64,000 bases of DNA from Porpolomopsis calyptriformis (lineage: Eukaryota > Basidiomycota > Agaricomycetes > Agaricales > Hygrophoraceae): positions 1,426,001 through 1,490,000 of the forward strand of contig OX621168.1 in NCBI GenBank assembly GCA_951640195.1, given 5' to 3'. The notes below the pieces were generated by a model. That model made no database searches and had not been told where the DNA came from. It saw only the letters and a list, made by a program, of their open reading frames with translations. A program made the translations under genes and the position numbers. The first letter of the stretch is position 1. Each line of letters opens with the position of its first letter. Below are positions 41,371-54,004 of this stretch, piece after piece.

Positions 41371-41617
41371 CACTCAACAAGTACTCAGTGCCCAAGCGTT
41401 ATTGGACGAGGGCCAGGCAAAAGTCGACGATAAGTTCAATCGAAGGGTCAAAGTCATTCCCGGATCCAAATCTAGCAGACATCATTTACTGTGTTCATAC
41501 GTAGGTTATCAGGAGGTAGAGTGTGGTATAGCCAATAAGTGAAACGGACACTTGGTAAAAGTAGCACTGGAGAAGTTGTTTTGGTACCGTGGATCAAAGG
41601 CCGGTAGCCCCCTCGAA

Positions 41618-43081
41618 TCAGTCTTCCATCGCAAGCCATGCGGCAACCGTATGAGTTTCCTCGTTAATCTTCAGCGTCTCGAGTCGTGGACAAGCTTGGA
41701 TGATCGAGCGAGCGACATTCAACCGGATGGCTGCTTTGTTGGGTTGATAATATTGAAATATTACGAGACGCAGTGCGGGGAACAGTGATAGCCATTTTGA
41801 AGGAACCGGCAGTACCGTTCTGTCCGGGCTACAAAACGCCTCACCACCAAGCTCCAAGCCAACAACCTGATGCAATAAGCGTTCAATCCGACTGTCGTCG
41901 TTCGCGCCCCCATCAAGCCACGCAAGGAGAGCATTGTCAGTTTTACGAAATTTGAAGTGTAACGTAACCTCATTGGGACAGCGCCCGACGCTTTTCAGTG
42001 CATCGGTCATCGTGCGGGGGTCAATCGGGTTATAGCATGAACTTGAATCCAAGAAGGAAATATCACTGAGAGAAGGGAATGCAGTGATATCTTTCAGAAG
42101 ACGTACAGCCGATTCACATGGTGCAATCAGCTTGGTGAGCTGGGGAAGAAAAAATTTGGGGCCTTGAGGTTCATCTCGAAATACACCACGACATTCGATG
42201 GAAGTGATGGTTTGGTGGCGAGAAAGAAACGCGAGGACAGAAGCAAGTGGGATCTGATGGCAATCGTCTTGGATAAAAAATTCGGAGAGAGTGCCGGAAT
42301 GGATGGCTGAAAGGAGGCCGTCCCAATGGCAAGTTGCCACAGGCTGTGAACGTCCAAGCTCAAGACTGGTAATGGGAGAGGCATTGATGAGATGGATGGT
42401 CCAATGGAAAAATGAGCGATCCAAAAGGAGACCCGAATGTATCCGAAGTGTTGTCAACTTGGAGGTCGGAAAATTGTCGATCGGAGAAATATCGGCAATG
42501 TTTTCTGTGACTGAGATTTTTCGCAAAATCCTCTGCAATGGTGTGACGAAACCGCGAGACAGATTCGATACGATACGCTGCGCCTTCTGTCTACTGGTAT
42601 GATGTGGACGCCTCAATCTGGGACCGTAGCCAATGAACAATATTTCGCAGGATCTGGCGATGATGGTGGTGAGAAGGCCGTGAATAGCCTTGACGAAACG
42701 AGCTTCGTCTTCTGGGCCATATAATCCACCGACCAATGACAGGTGAATCCTTACAGATTTCACGGATGATAACTTGGCAACTAAACCTTCCACACCACGC
42801 ATTTCGTTCAAACAACCTTCCGTGGTGAAATAGGCGCGAATAGACTCGGAGGAAGTGAGCTGGATGGCGATCCTGAGCAAGGGGAGGACATCAAAATCCC
42901 GCTCACAAAGGTGTATGTCGTCAGATGGGACCATATGTTTATGGTATCGGGAAAGATAATACTCGGTCACGAAGATGTTCAGGTCCCTGCAGGATTTAGC
43001 CAGAGTGATTAGATTTGTTTTATCCAAGTCTTTGAATATTTTCAAAACCAGTTCGTTCGGAAGCTTGAGGAGCAAGCTCAT
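41618..43081 (-). CDS. F-box/LRR-like protein, copy U
   Basis: Intronless coding exon, 487 aa, starting at 43081 (MSLLLKLPNELVLKIFKDLDK). The in-frame ATG at 43144 is less likely. It is the most diverged member of the array: the F-box reads KTNLITLAKSCRDLN, and the C-terminal helix region has VPSKWLSLFPALRLVIFQ. It keeps INASPITSLEL, WDGLLSAIHSGTLSE, FLSRHQTITSIECRGV and RCPNEVTLHF. No leader intron of the common type is seen. It is the outermost gene of the minus-strand arm, next to EDC4. Intact. Confidence 0.8.
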   Translation of the reverse strand: MSLLLKLPNELVLKIFKDLDKTNLITLAKSCRDLNIFVTEYYLSRYHKHMVPSDDIHLCERDFDVLPLLRIAIQLTSSESIRAYFTTEGCLNEMRGVEGLVAKLSSVKSVRIHLSLVGGLYGPEDEARFVKAIHGLLTTIIARSCEILFIGYGPRLRRPHHTSRQKAQRIVSNLSRGFVTPLQRILRKISVTENIADISPIDNFPTSKLTTLRIHSGLLLDRSFFHWTIHLINASPITSLELGRSQPVATCHWDGLLSAIHSGTLSEFFIQDDCHQIPLASVLAFLSRHQTITSIECRGVFRDEPQGPKFFLPQLTKLIAPCESAVRLLKDITAFPSLSDISFLDSSSCYNPIDPRTMTDALKSVGRCPNEVTLHFKFRKTDNALLAWLDGGANDDSRIERLLHQVVGLELGGEAFCSPDRTVLPVPSKWLSLFPALRLVIFQYYQPNKAAIRLNVARSIIQACPRLETLKINEETHTVAAWLAMED

Positions 43082-43402
43082 CTCGTTGTGGTTGTTTATC
43101 AGGAGTTGTGACTGACAGTGCTGATCGCAATCAAAGGTATGCATTCACAGACTTTTGTCATCATACAACATACGATCGCAGAAAAAACTGCAAATATCTC
43201 GTTTTTATCGGTCAAGTCGGGCCCTTGAAACGGAATCCAAGAAAAATAGAGCAGCAAAATCATCGCCCACACCACCACCTACCCGCTACTCGGCCCTTTC
43301 TCCACTTGACTGAGAACGTAACAAAACAAAACACGAAATTGTCGCCGAAATGGGATAGCGCCGAGACCAAGTGAGAGAAAACATCCACGTACATGCGAAC
43401 CA
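43082..43402. other. Intergenic U-EDC4
   Basis: This is the upstream region of copy U and the 3' flank of EDC4. No gene was recognised. Confidence 0.45.
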
Positions 43403-46400
43403 TCAAGGTTTGCGACTCAGGGTGTCCTGGATATCCCCGATGGTCCTCGAAGCATCGAGCAGCTGCTGCCCACCAGGTAGGATCGCTAAGCGCTGTTTCG
43501 TAGTGTTCAACATCTGCTGTACGTTGGGGACCACCCGCGGAACGTAAGGAGAAATAAGCGGGTCCTAAAAAAGTCACAAAGACAAATTTAAGTTCTCAAT
43601 GACAAGAGTCAACAGCAAAAATACAGACGTTAGTATTCAATGTGGTAGCAGTCCTCTGCAACCACCATATCGACTGCTTGAAAGATTCGTCGACTGGAGG
43701 TGTCTCACCAACCAGTGCAGCAATCTATGTAAACCAGGGTAAAGACCAGCAGTCAATGAAATCACGTCAACGCCACTTACTCTGTGCAACAGCGTCAGTA
43801 CCACAGCCTGAGAGAGTGGGCCGGTCGAATTCAACGGCATCACAATCTCCGGGTTCGATCTTGTGAGCAACTCCCTGAGCTGCCTTGTATCCTGCGTGCC
43901 CAGCACCGCCAAGTACGTCTCATCCCAATCTTCAGTCTTCCTCGGCGGCGTCCGCTGTGCGAGAGGAGGGTGCTGAGGCGGAGGCGGGGGTGGCGCAGCA
44001 GGATGAGAGGCTTGAGGCGCAGCAATTCCTGCCTGCCCGAACCATGCGCCGTGCAGCACAGGAGGCGGCTGCGTTTGTTGCGGCGGAAACGTGGTCCCGT
44101 GTCCTTGCGTGTAGGTCGACGGAGGTGGATTCGCAGCCGGTAGATTTGCCTGGCGGAGATGCGAAGAGTTCATGTTTCCTGTTGCGTGCTGAGTGGCAGG
44201 GCCGGGCGAATTATGTCCCTGGAGTTGGTGGTGAAGAGCACCGACTGCACTGACTGCACTCGGAGCATTCAAGCTGAGGAATTTAACCTGTTCCGACAAC
44301 GTCCTCACAGTGTGCTCGAGGTCTCTTATCACTGTCTAAAGAAAATCATCAAGGGTTAGGCTGCTTCTGAGCCAAAATAGAGCTAATTACCTCATGAGTT
44401 CTCAATGTATCATTCTGCCATCCAATCAACTCTTTTTTCACATTGTGGATTTCGGAACGGAGTTCGCGAGAGAGCTCCTGGTGCATCGCAGTCGCCTGCT
44501 GCGTATACGCAGGCATGAACGTCTTCGAAACAACGTCCTTGATATTCCGTTCAATCAAAGGCGTCAAGTTGGACGACAATATGTGGGAGAAATGGTTAGA
44601 GATATCTATTCGCAGAAGGAGTTTCTCGATCTCGACCGGTAAACTCTAGTACGAGGAAATCAGTCAGGAGGGTGAGGTTAATTGGCATTGTACGACAAAG
44701 ACAAACCTGTTGAATATAGTCCGCCAAACCTCTCCCAATCTGATCGTTCAAAGCAGCTTTCACCTCACTCTTCGTGATGGCCTCCAGAGAAGGCAACACG
44801 GAGTTCTGGACTTCATTCTTCACCGCCATCTCTACGACGCGGGTCGTATTCCTGGTCAACTCATTGGAAATAAGTTTGAGAATCTTCTCCTGACGAGTGA
44901 AATCTTCGGCCTGTTCATGTGCGCGAGCTTCTTCCAATCGTTGATCTACAAAACAAAATCCGTCATCTATATATACCAAATAATGAAACAACAACCATCA
45001 GAAAGCACATACGTTGCTTGTCCATCTCTTTACCTATCAGTCGACCGATACGGGTATGCAAACTCTCCTCAGACTTCCTAATCTCCCTGCTCAACGCCTG
45101 ACCGAGATTTGATTCATTGATAATCACAGCGTCACTCGATTTGGGATTCTTCTCCTTGTCCTTGCCATTCTCGTTATCTTTCCAATTGACATTCTTCCCT
45201 TTAGCACCCTTTCCTTTCCCTTCAGGACGTCCCTCATCCCTAGTGATATCACCTTCCGCGTCCTCCGAAGGAGGAGTGCGCAGTCTAGTGGGAGGAATCA
45301 TCGCTGGACCCTGTGTAGACTGAGCAGCAGGCGGTTGCCTGTGGCCCTTCGTCTCCACGCCACCCACCTGAGCAGTTTGAGGTAATTCATAGGGTGGGAA
45401 CTTGGATACCGTCGATGCCAACGCCGAATCATACCATTCTTTACGGATGAGAATCTGGTCCACACCGCTGGAATGCACGGAGAACGCCACTAATGCCAGC
45501 TCTCCAGGAGGAACTTTAGCTGCCACGCAAGCCGCATGAGCTTCCTCCCCGGTGGGGTCGGCATCTACGGTTAGGATGACAAAGTGAATGGTAGGCTTCG
45601 GTCCAACAAACTCGGCAACCTGTTCGAAATAACTCCTGGTCGGTTCTTCACCACTGGCGGAGGAAGACTCGAGACCGATTTTGAATGCAATCATACTCTC
45701 GCGTCGGCAGTTGGCAACCCAGAGCGTCTGGATACGCGAGTCGTAGTTAACGTGGCCGAACATCTCGTTATCTTCTTGGTTGCCGTTAATGAATTTGATG
45801 GTAGACAAAACAGATTTGGTCGAAACAGAGAAAAGTTGGAAGATAGTGCCGTTCTTCCGGCCGATGACGATACCACCATCCACAAAAGTGAGAGATGAGG
45901 GCACCTCGTCTCCACGAACTTTTAAACTCCAGAAAGGTAACTTATCGTGTATATTCCAAAGTGTGAGAGTAGAATCCTCTGAGATCGTAGCGAGGGCAAA
46001 GTGAGGGACATCAAAGTCAAAGCTTATGAGGCGCTGAAGAACGGAAAGATAAAGTTCTAAAACGAATTGACGTAATGGACAAACTTACGGAAGGCACAGA
46101 AAAGACTTGGGAGATACGATGAAGCTCAGTTTGAGGAAGGGGTTGGCCCTTTGATGTACGGGCAGCCTCGGCCAGATTGACAAGATAGATTCTGTTTTCA
46201 GAAGCGACAGCGAGTGTATCTGGCTGCTTGGGGTGCCATTTGACAGAATGAAGGGCATCGCTATCAGCTAGGGGAGGAACACAGAGAAGTAATTGTCCGC
46301 TGTCATAGTCCCGATTAAAATTCGGGTGCACAGATCAAGGTGATTGAACACGAACGGGACATCATCTGTGATAAGCTCCGGTAATTCCCAAACCACAAAA

Positions 46401-48336
46401 CCACCATCAGATGTGACTCCGGCAAGGCGATTGCCATAGACAGCCATGTCAGTCACAGTTGCGGTTGACGGGAATGTCGCCGAGAGTTGGAGTAATGTGC
46501 GATCGCCACTGGATCGCGAGATTACACGAACGCGACCTGGAGTAGGGTTGGCTCAGGTTGATCCCGTGAGAGTGAAAGGATCGACAGACCTCTCGTCATA
46601 GCATATGCAACCCAGTGTGTCGCACCAATGGTCGTTCCGGGTAAAAATACAGGATCTTGTTTGACTAGAGCAATTGCAGTGGACTTGACAGCATCCCGAG
46701 GAGCTTGGATGTCGTCGAGAGGCTGGGAAACGTCGAAAACGATGCTTTGAGCATGTGGGCTGGAAAAAAAAAAGATGTATACGGGCGATAAGAAGAGCAC
46801 GAGCAGACAGGAACGCACCTCGGGCTAGATTGAATCTTGTTCTTCTGAGAACCCCCCTTAGGCTTGAAGGGGCCGCGAGGAGTAGGGGTGTTATCTTTAT
46901 CCTTTCGAGCCGCAGGGTGAGCCGGCGCGGGAGCACCCAATTGACCCACAGGAGACTCGGCCAAACGAAGTTGCGGTCGATGGGTTGCATTCACCTTTGG
47001 TGGAGAGAAACGGGGAGACGCAGTTCTGTTAGGCTTCGGAGGGAGAGGCGGAGGTGGTACCCTGGACTGGACAGGCTCAGGGAGGTCCTCACTAGGCATG
47101 TAGGAATCGTAGACTAGCTGGGGTGCTTGTACTGGCGGGGGCGCTTGTCCCCTGGTGAGTTGGTCCATCAAATTTTCGACCGACCTTCGCTTTGGGTCAC
47201 CGGGTGCAGAAACAGACGTCCAAGAATCTTCATTGCCGCTGGAAATGCTGGAGGCTTGGGGAGGAGGCTTCTTCTTGACAGGAGCTGATGGAGATGCTAA
47301 TGCATCGAATGGTGAGACAAAATCAAACATTGACTTGCGTGTTGGAGAAGGAGGTTGATCTTGTGGTTGTGGTTGTGGTTGCAGTTGTGGTTGCGGTTGT
47401 TGTTGTTGTTGCGGCGGCTGGGAGCGTTGGGTGATTTCTCTCGAGTCGTGGAGGTTATAGGACGGCTCGCGACTATGGTACTGCTCAGCTTCACGCTGGG
47501 AGCCAGACCCCCCGGTATTGTAAGGCGGCGAAGGGGCAGCCACAACGGGAGGCAAAGGAGCTCTTTGAGGATCGTTGTAATTAGACCTCGGAGCGTTCCT
47601 TTAATGATGACAAACAATGATAAGTGATTCAGAAAACGGTTGAGTGCCGTTGAGAATGGCAAGAAAAAAAAAGGTGGGAAACACGACTTTAAGAGCTGGC
47701 ACCATGCAAGTGCCCCACGTACATGAGGCGACCATGCTGCATCCACAAGTAGAAAAAAGACAGAATTGGCAAGAGCGTTATTGAAAACCGGCTGGGGTGT
47801 GAAAAAAGAGGCTAAGCCATCAAAGTGTACACACTCGAAAGATATCACAGTGGAAGCACACGGTCAATGAGAACGGGAAAAGTGAAATGTATTCACCCTG
47901 ACATTAGCTGCTCCAACAGAATTTTTCCTTGAGACTCATTGTTGGGAGGCGAGGCGCCTGTCCGTTGGGAAGAGGAGGGAGGGGTTGGAATTTGCTGAGG
48001 TGGAGGTGGAGCGGTTGTAGAGGCCGTTCCTGAGCTGGCACCAGAAGAAGAGGAAACGGTGCCAAGGAGAGAAAGCAAGGCGGATTGCCTCTCCGCGGCT
48101 GCGACGTTGGGCGGGAGAGGGTCATCGGCAAGAGGAGGGGCAGAATCCTGGTTTGAGTAGGGGTTGTTGGAAGGATTTGGCTGCTGCTCAGAGGGAGGAC
48201 TGAGGTTGTGGAAGAGACTGTCGATGTGACTTGGCTGGGGTAAATGCTGGGTTGCATACAGCTGATGCTGAGACTGCGGGACTGGTGGAGTGGATCCACG
48301 AGAAAAGAGATCATGAATATGATTGGATCGCTCCAT
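43403..48336 (-). CDS. EDC4: EDC4/Ge-1-like enhancer of mRNA decapping
   Basis: Eleven exons on the minus strand: 48336-47897, 47598-46819, 46759-46590, 46536-46356, 46299-46089, 46033-45013, 44945-44707, 44645-44391, 44335-43781, 43724-43629, 43564-43403. The total is 1369 aa. A disordered Pro/Gln-rich N-terminus (about 1-400) precedes a WD40-like domain (about 400-700; WVAYAMTRGRVRVISRSSGD, AVYGNRLAGVTSDGGFVVWE, LHSVKWHPKQPDTLAVASEN, TLTLWNIHDKLPFWS). A Lys/Glu linker and long coiled-coil follow. The alpha-helical C-terminal domain has LLTRSNPEIVMPL, then LSQAVVLTLLHR and LLDASRTIGDIQDTL. This order is that of EDC4/Ge-1, the P-body scaffold that joins Dcp2 to Dcp1. Intron 1 (298 bp) is unusually long here. 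Its ATG is only 77 bp past the BET4 stop, so its promoter overlaps BET4. Confidence 0.87.
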
Positions 48337-48413
48337 GAGATGATTCGAGGTTAGCGAGGTTGATAAGGAAGGAAGGAAAGTTCAGAGCTCGTTCGTTCGT
48401 TCCAACACGACCT

Positions 48414-49755
48414 TCACACGAGGTGGAGGTTACCCTCGGCTATTTCCGAGCCAATATCCCTGTACCGTGCAGCCCTCGATCCGTCAATCTCTCTCAGTTT
48501 CTCCAGCAGCTCTGAGCATTCCAGTCCAACAGATTCCAACTTGTGATGCTCTAGCACCAGTCGTTTATAATACACTAGCGATTCCATGCACCCTGTCTGT
48601 CTGTCAGAGGGGCAACCAGGCACAGATCTCTGCTTACATTTGCTGTCCGGTTGTTCCTCGAGCAGTTCCTGAATGACCTTGATCTCCCGTTCGAGGATCT
48701 CTCGGTCGTGGCCTGATAGAAATATAAGTAAAAAAATCCATCCGTGTCGATACTTGTACCTAGTCCTATGAGCCATCGATGGTACACCCACGCGCTCTGG
48801 TCATCGGGATCCGTGTACAACGCGTTCCGCACAAACGCAAACTCTGCTCGCCAATGGGTCAATGTCGTAAACGGATCGATCAGCACTCACCGTCCTCTTT
48901 GCATTTCGAAACGTCGAGTTGGCCACTCTCCCACAAGGATTGGTACACCTTCGACCTCTGGTGCCATGCGCTAAAATTTGAAAAGTTGGCTTCAATCTTA
49001 CGGGTGGTGTACGCCAATTCAGCCGTCTCGGGTCGCGCCAGAGGCATGCTGGCAAGGACATATCTCCTGTAATTCCAAGCAAGAACTGCAAAAATATCAG
49101 AACGGCAACGCCAGGTCAGACAGGAAACTCACAATTTCGCGGATCGGCGTCAAGCATCTTCTCCACGACGGATAATTCTCTCTCCCAATTCGTCTGCTTC
49201 CAGCCGTGTCGGTCACCGTCCTCACCTCCTGGGCCGTCCGGTACGTTCTCAAGACACCACCGTCGGTGATTCCAGATCCAATAGACTTTCGGGTTAGCTT
49301 TCAACGCGGCCATCGTCATCGCCAGCTCGTCCGAGAGCAGGGCATTGACTTCTTCCGCCGAACTGACGGCGTGCAGGTCAAACACAACGGCAACGATAAC
49401 TGCAAAGATACCTGTTCGGAAATATACCATAAAGGAGGATATTCCGTCTATAATTCCAGATCGTGTAGAATTCTGGATTGACCCGCAGGAGCTGAGTCGT
49501 CAGATCCAGGGCGTCCTTAGACCAATCTCTGTTCTTCTTCTGTAATCCACGTCAAGTAGTGTACGACGACCAGGGAAAGTACGCACCCTCGAAAGCACAT
49601 CTTCCGTCAGAGCAAGATATTCCTTGATCTTTGACTGCTCGCGGCGTTTCTTGGCCTCGATAGCCTCTTCGCTTTGACGAACGCGTTTAACACCGTGCTG
49701 TTCGAACCAGATAAGCTCGCACAAGACCACCGAGAACGTCGAACCAACCGACCAT
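48414..49755 (-). CDS. BET4: Rab geranylgeranyltransferase alpha subunit
   Basis: Eight exons: 49755-49753 (start codon only), 49697-49587, 49539-49412, 49362-49133, 49085-48891, 48843-48760, 48712-48638, 48592-48414. The product is 334 aa. Sequence starts MHGVKRVRQSEEAIEAKKRR, as in fungal orthologs. Five PPTA repeats are visible (PEFYTIWNYRR, PKVYWIWNHRRWCLE, FLAWNYRRYVL, FSAWHQRSKV, QSAWVYHRWL). With the beta subunit (Bet2) and Rab escort protein it attaches geranylgeranyl groups to Rab GTPases. Exon 1 is inferred: no in-frame ATG precedes HGVKRVR in the main exon, while ATG followed by a GTCGGT donor lies exactly one 55 bp intron upstream. The block at 48721-48780 may be numbered off by one base in my reading. 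Confidence 0.9.
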
Positions 49756-49798
49756 CGCTGTCTGATCGTGACCACCGCACGTGAACTTGACCACGACC
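49756..49798. promoter_or_regulatory. 43 bp between divergent start codons of BET4 and SYF1
   Basis: With the inferred BET4 start at 49755 and SYF1 start at 49799, only 43 bp separate the two ATGs. The promoters must lie inside the leaders or the BET4 first intron. Confidence 0.5.
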
Positions 49799-52700
49799 AT
49801 GACTCCGTCGTTGCAGACATTGCTCTCAACCTTTCCGTTGACCTCGCCGATTCCGACCCCGCTCACTAACCCAGACATTCTAACAGTCAATGATCTCCAC
49901 CGCGAAGAAGATTTACTCCGGAACCCATCCTCCTTCCGCGCATGGTGGGCTGCTATCAACAACACCAAGGAGTCCATTACTTCTTTACGAAAAACCCTTG
50001 GGCAGCAAGGATTGCCTGCAGAGGTCATCGCCCTGCTCGGGCCGCTGGCTACACCCCACGCTCGTTCCTCTCTTCAGCGTCTGACATACCTTTACGAAGC
50101 CGCCCTTGTCCAATTTCCCAACTCGTTCAAGCTATGGAAAGCCTACCTTCAGATGCGCATGTCCTATGTACTCGGCAAACCCGTGCTAAAAAAGAGATCT
50201 GGTGGCAAAAAGAAATTCCCCGAGATGAAGGACGCGTTAGAGGATGAGAAAGAAGACCTAGAGGTGTGGGAGGGTGGATTAGACGGTGTGGTCGGTTGGG
50301 AGGAGTGGAAATCACTCGTCGCGACGTTTGAGAGGGCTCTCATGTGGCTACCAAACGTATGTTCTCAACTCTTCTACCTTTTCTTGCTCAATCCCACCAT
50401 TTTCGGACTTAGCTACCGCGACTATGGCTTATGTACCTCTCCGTCTTTTCACACCCCCTTTGTCCTCCTCTGCTCTCTTTCACACATGCTCGGCGCACCT
50501 ACGATCGTGCCTTACGAACGCTCCCCCCGTCACTACACTTTCGAATATGGGTCCGCTACCTTCTCTGGGCAGAGTCCAAAGGTGGCCTGACAACAGTCGC
50601 CGTCTACCGTCGATACCTCGCCATCAACCCCAGCATAACGGAGCACTATACCACCATCCTCCTCGATCCCGTCAACTCCCCTCCGCGTCCCCTCGAGGCT
50701 GCCAAGCTCCTCCTTTCTCTCGCCCGAAAGGCCGCTCGTGGGGAGCACACCAGCCCTGAAGGCAAAAGTCCCTACCAGCTGCTCGGCGACTGGATTGACA
50801 TCGTCGAAAGATTCTCGGACGAGGTCGGGCTCGACGTAGACCTCACCCTAAAGTCAAACGAGCGATATTCAAAAGCAGATGCCGAGGCTGCACAGGCACC
50901 GCCGTCTGCACCCGAGCCCGCTTCCATTAACGGCCAGCTCATTCGAGTGGCTGGCCCCCCTGTGGCGGTCACTTCGGACGGTCAGACCTACGACGAGGAC
51001 GAGGATCCGTTAAGCAGCCGGAAACTCAACATCGAGCGGATCATCCAAAAAGATGGTCTAGAAAAGTACAAAGACCAGGCGGGACGCCTGTGGACAGGTC
51101 TAGCGACCTATTGGATAAAACGCGGTGAATTCGATCGCGCAAAGGCAACTTTTGAGGCAGCGATTGCGAGTGTGGTGACGATTCGGGATTTTACGCAGAT
51201 ATTTGACGCGTATGCCGAGTTTTGTGAGTCTTTGATCAGTGCAATGATGGAAGCTCTGTCGAATCCGGAAGAGGAGGAGGATGAAGAGGATGCGAAGGAG
51301 ACTGAGGCTGAGCTGGATGTGAAGATGAAGGAGTTTGAGGAGTTGATGGATAGGAGACCGTTCTTGGTCAACGATGTTTTGATCAGAAGGAATCCGAATG
51401 ACGTCCAGGAGTGGGAAAAGAGAGTGGCGTTGTGGGGTAACAATGATGACAAGGTAAATCAAGCCATTCTCCTTTTGAAAGGTGCTTGAACTTGCTTTCT
51501 AGGTTGCTGCAACATACAGCCAAGCGATAGAGACTATAATTCCTCGAAAGGCGACTGCGAACTTGCATAGACTCTACGCTAATTTTGCGCGATTCTACGA
51601 GGAGGGCGGAACGAATGGTCAGGCTGAGCCAGACTTGGACAGCGCCCGCAAAATCTTGGAAAAGGCGACTAAAGTCAACTTCAAGCTGGTCGAAGATCTC
51701 GCGGAAGTGTGGTGTGAATGGTCCGAGATGGAAATCCGTCATGAGTGAGCCGTCGCCGTCTCTTGTCCTTTGATGATAATCAAGCTTTCTTGTCCTTAGA
51801 AACTATGATGAAGCTATCCGGGTGATGCACCGAGCGACAGCGATTCCGAGAAATACGAAGCTTAATTACCATGACCAAGTGTGTACAAATCACCCTTGTT
51901 TTAGGATCACCACTCAACCACACTTCCAGTCTCTCACCGCGCAAGTGCGCCTATTCAAGTCACTGAAACTCTGGTCGTTCTATGTCGATCTTGAAGAGTC
52001 CATCGGGACGGTTGAGTCCACCAAGAGTGTATACGACAAAATCTTGGAGTTGAGGATAGCGAATGCTCAAATCATCATCAATTACGCCGCTTTCTTGGAG
52101 GAAAACAAATATTTCGAGGATAGCTTCAAGGTGCGTTCCAGATAAACCCGCAAGGATCATTTTTGTATACATTGGAAATAGGTTTACGAACGTGGTGTGG
52201 AGCTATTCACTTTCCCGATATCGTTTGAGATCTGGAACATCTACCTATCCAAGTTTGTTAAACGATTCGTGAGTTGGTTTACTTGCGGGAGTTTCCCAGC
52301 TTAATGCTTGTGCGCAGGGTGGATCCAAGGTGGAGCGTGCCCGTGATCTCTTTGAGCAAGCATTGGAGAAGTGCCCACCCAAGTCATGTAAACCATTGTT
52401 CCTCATGTACGCTCAATTAGAAGAAGATCACGGTCTCCCCAAGCGCGCCATGTCGATATTCGATCGAGCGACTCAGGTCGTTGCCGACGAGGATAAGTTC
52501 GAGGTACCACCACTCTCTGTTTCTGATTCGCGCCTAATCAACTGGTGATTTCTAGATGTTCGCTATTTACATCGCAAAGGCGACAGCAAACTATGGTCTG
52601 CCTGCCACACGGCCCATCTACGAACGCGCTCTCGAAGTTCTCCCCGACCGCCAAACGGCCGAGATGTGCTTGCGGTTCGCTGCTCTAGAGCGTAAACTCG

Positions 52701-53122
52701 GCGAGATTGACCGCGCGCGTGCCATCTACGCGCACGCCTCCCAGTTTTGCGATCCGCGGGTGAATCCGAACTTCTGGAGTGAGTGGAATAGCTTCGAGAT
52801 CGAGACGGGGTCAGAGGATACGTTCAGAGAGATGTTGCGGATTAAACGGAGCGTGCAGGCGCAGTTCAACACAGAGGCGTCGTATCTTGCTGCTCAGACG
52901 ATAGCGGCAAGAGATGGGACGAAAAAGGCGGTGGAGGAAGCCACCGTACAAGACCCGATGGCGGCAGCGGAGCAGCAGGCCAAGTCGATAAAGGGACCAT
53001 CGTTCGTGGCCGCAACCCGGACGGCGGATCGTCCTGATGGGGAGGAAGAGGTGGAGTCTCAACCACCAGTGTCGCAGGCAAACGTGGACGAGATCCATAT
53101 CTCGGATGACGAAGACCTTTGA
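49799..53122 (+). CDS. SYF1: Pre-mRNA splicing factor SYF1 (XAB2 homolog)
   Basis: Eight exons: 49799-50356, 50413-51453, 51503-51744, 51800-51878, 51930-52130, 52182-52268, 52318-52503, 52556-53122. Introns are 49-56 bp and the product is 986 aa. The whole length is HAT (half-TPR) repeats, for example NPSSFRAWWAAI, FPNSFKLWKAYL, HARRTYDRALRTLP, RLFKSLKLWSFYVDLEES and SIFDRATQVV. SYF1 is part of the Prp19/NineTeen complex and helps activate the spliceosome; the animal ortholog also works in transcription-coupled repair. An acidic insert (EEEEDEEDAKETEAELD) lies after the residue-450 region. The C-terminus ends IHISDDEDL. The start is the first ATG in frame (MTPSLQTLL). Confidence 0.92.
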
Positions 53123-53168
53123 GAGACAGATTATTGTAGTAGAGTGAACGATTGGTTGTTGAATGAAG

Positions 53169-54004
53169 TCACTTTGAGCTGTCCGACCAGCGGTCGACCT
53201 CGATGGCGCAGAGGTCTTCCCATTTTGCGTTCCAGCCGAGCTCTTCGAGATCGGCTTGAGCAGCCCATTTTTCGATAGCGTGACGAGAATGTTCGAATGA
53301 TAGAGAATGGCTGCGAAGAAGGTTGACGAGGTCTGTGTGGGTATTGAGGGATCGATGGTATGGGACGAGTATTTCGGGTATGGAAGAGACTGCTGAGTGG
53401 GTGAATGTCCGGAAGGACTTGATTCTTGACCGACGCACCAAATTTCTCGAGAGGCCAAGTCACCCACAAAGGTTCTTCTTTGACCCACCGCCAGCCTTTG
53501 ACTCTGTGAGCATCAGAAAGTAGGGCTTCGATGTTCTCGACGGCGGCATTCATCTTGCGAAATTGTTTTTGCTGTGGGCGTTGTTGTATTTGTCCTGATT
53601 CCAAAAAGAACGGGAGTCTCACCAGTTTCGATATAACGATGTCTAATTCCGATATACGCTTCTCCATGAGTGCTAGCTTTGGACCGACGAGACGAGTGCG
53701 AGGTTGCTCGTCGGGGATGATGGCCAGAGCATTGCTGGGAGAAATTTATAAGAGGAAGGAGAGAAAGTGGGGGGACATACTCGAGCTCTGTGCGAGTGTC
53801 CACCAGGCTTTTGGCGGCTTTGAGGCCGTCTACGAGCACGAGATTGTGCGATGTATGGGCTGCTGATCGAATGTCAAGCAGCAAAGTCCGGAGTTTGCGA
53901 TGCTGGGTGGATTCGGCTAGTCTTGAAGGAGAAGAAGGCAGCCTGAATTTGGCAGGCGACGACGACGGCGTTGACGGTCCTTGGAATGAGGAGAGCCGAC
54001 TCAT
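53169..54004 (-). CDS. Uncharacterised protein with coiled coil
   Basis: Four exons are inferred: 54004-53781, 53734-53623, 53571-53439, 53389-53169, with introns of 46, 51 and 49 bp, giving 229 aa. The N-terminal 30 residues are Ser/Pro-rich (LSSFQGPSTPSSSPAKFRLP). A helical region follows (HRKLRTLLLDIRSAAHTSHN), then a coiled-coil-like stretch (LALMEKRISELDIVISKLQK) and a tryptophan-rich block (KGWRWVKEEPLWVTWPLEKF). The C-terminus is helical (HAIEKWAAQADLEELGW) and ends DRWSDSSK. The 51 bp intron is a multiple of three, so retaining it would add 17 in-frame residues. I do not recognise the family. It is convergent with SYF1 (46 bp between stops) and divergent from the kinase gene. Confidence 0.6.

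Noticed and set aside
46537..46589. Frameshift in EDC4 near the WAYAMTRG block
   Set aside because: Explained by a 53 bp intron with a GTCTGT donor, after which the sequence GRVRVISRSSGD reads on in frame.
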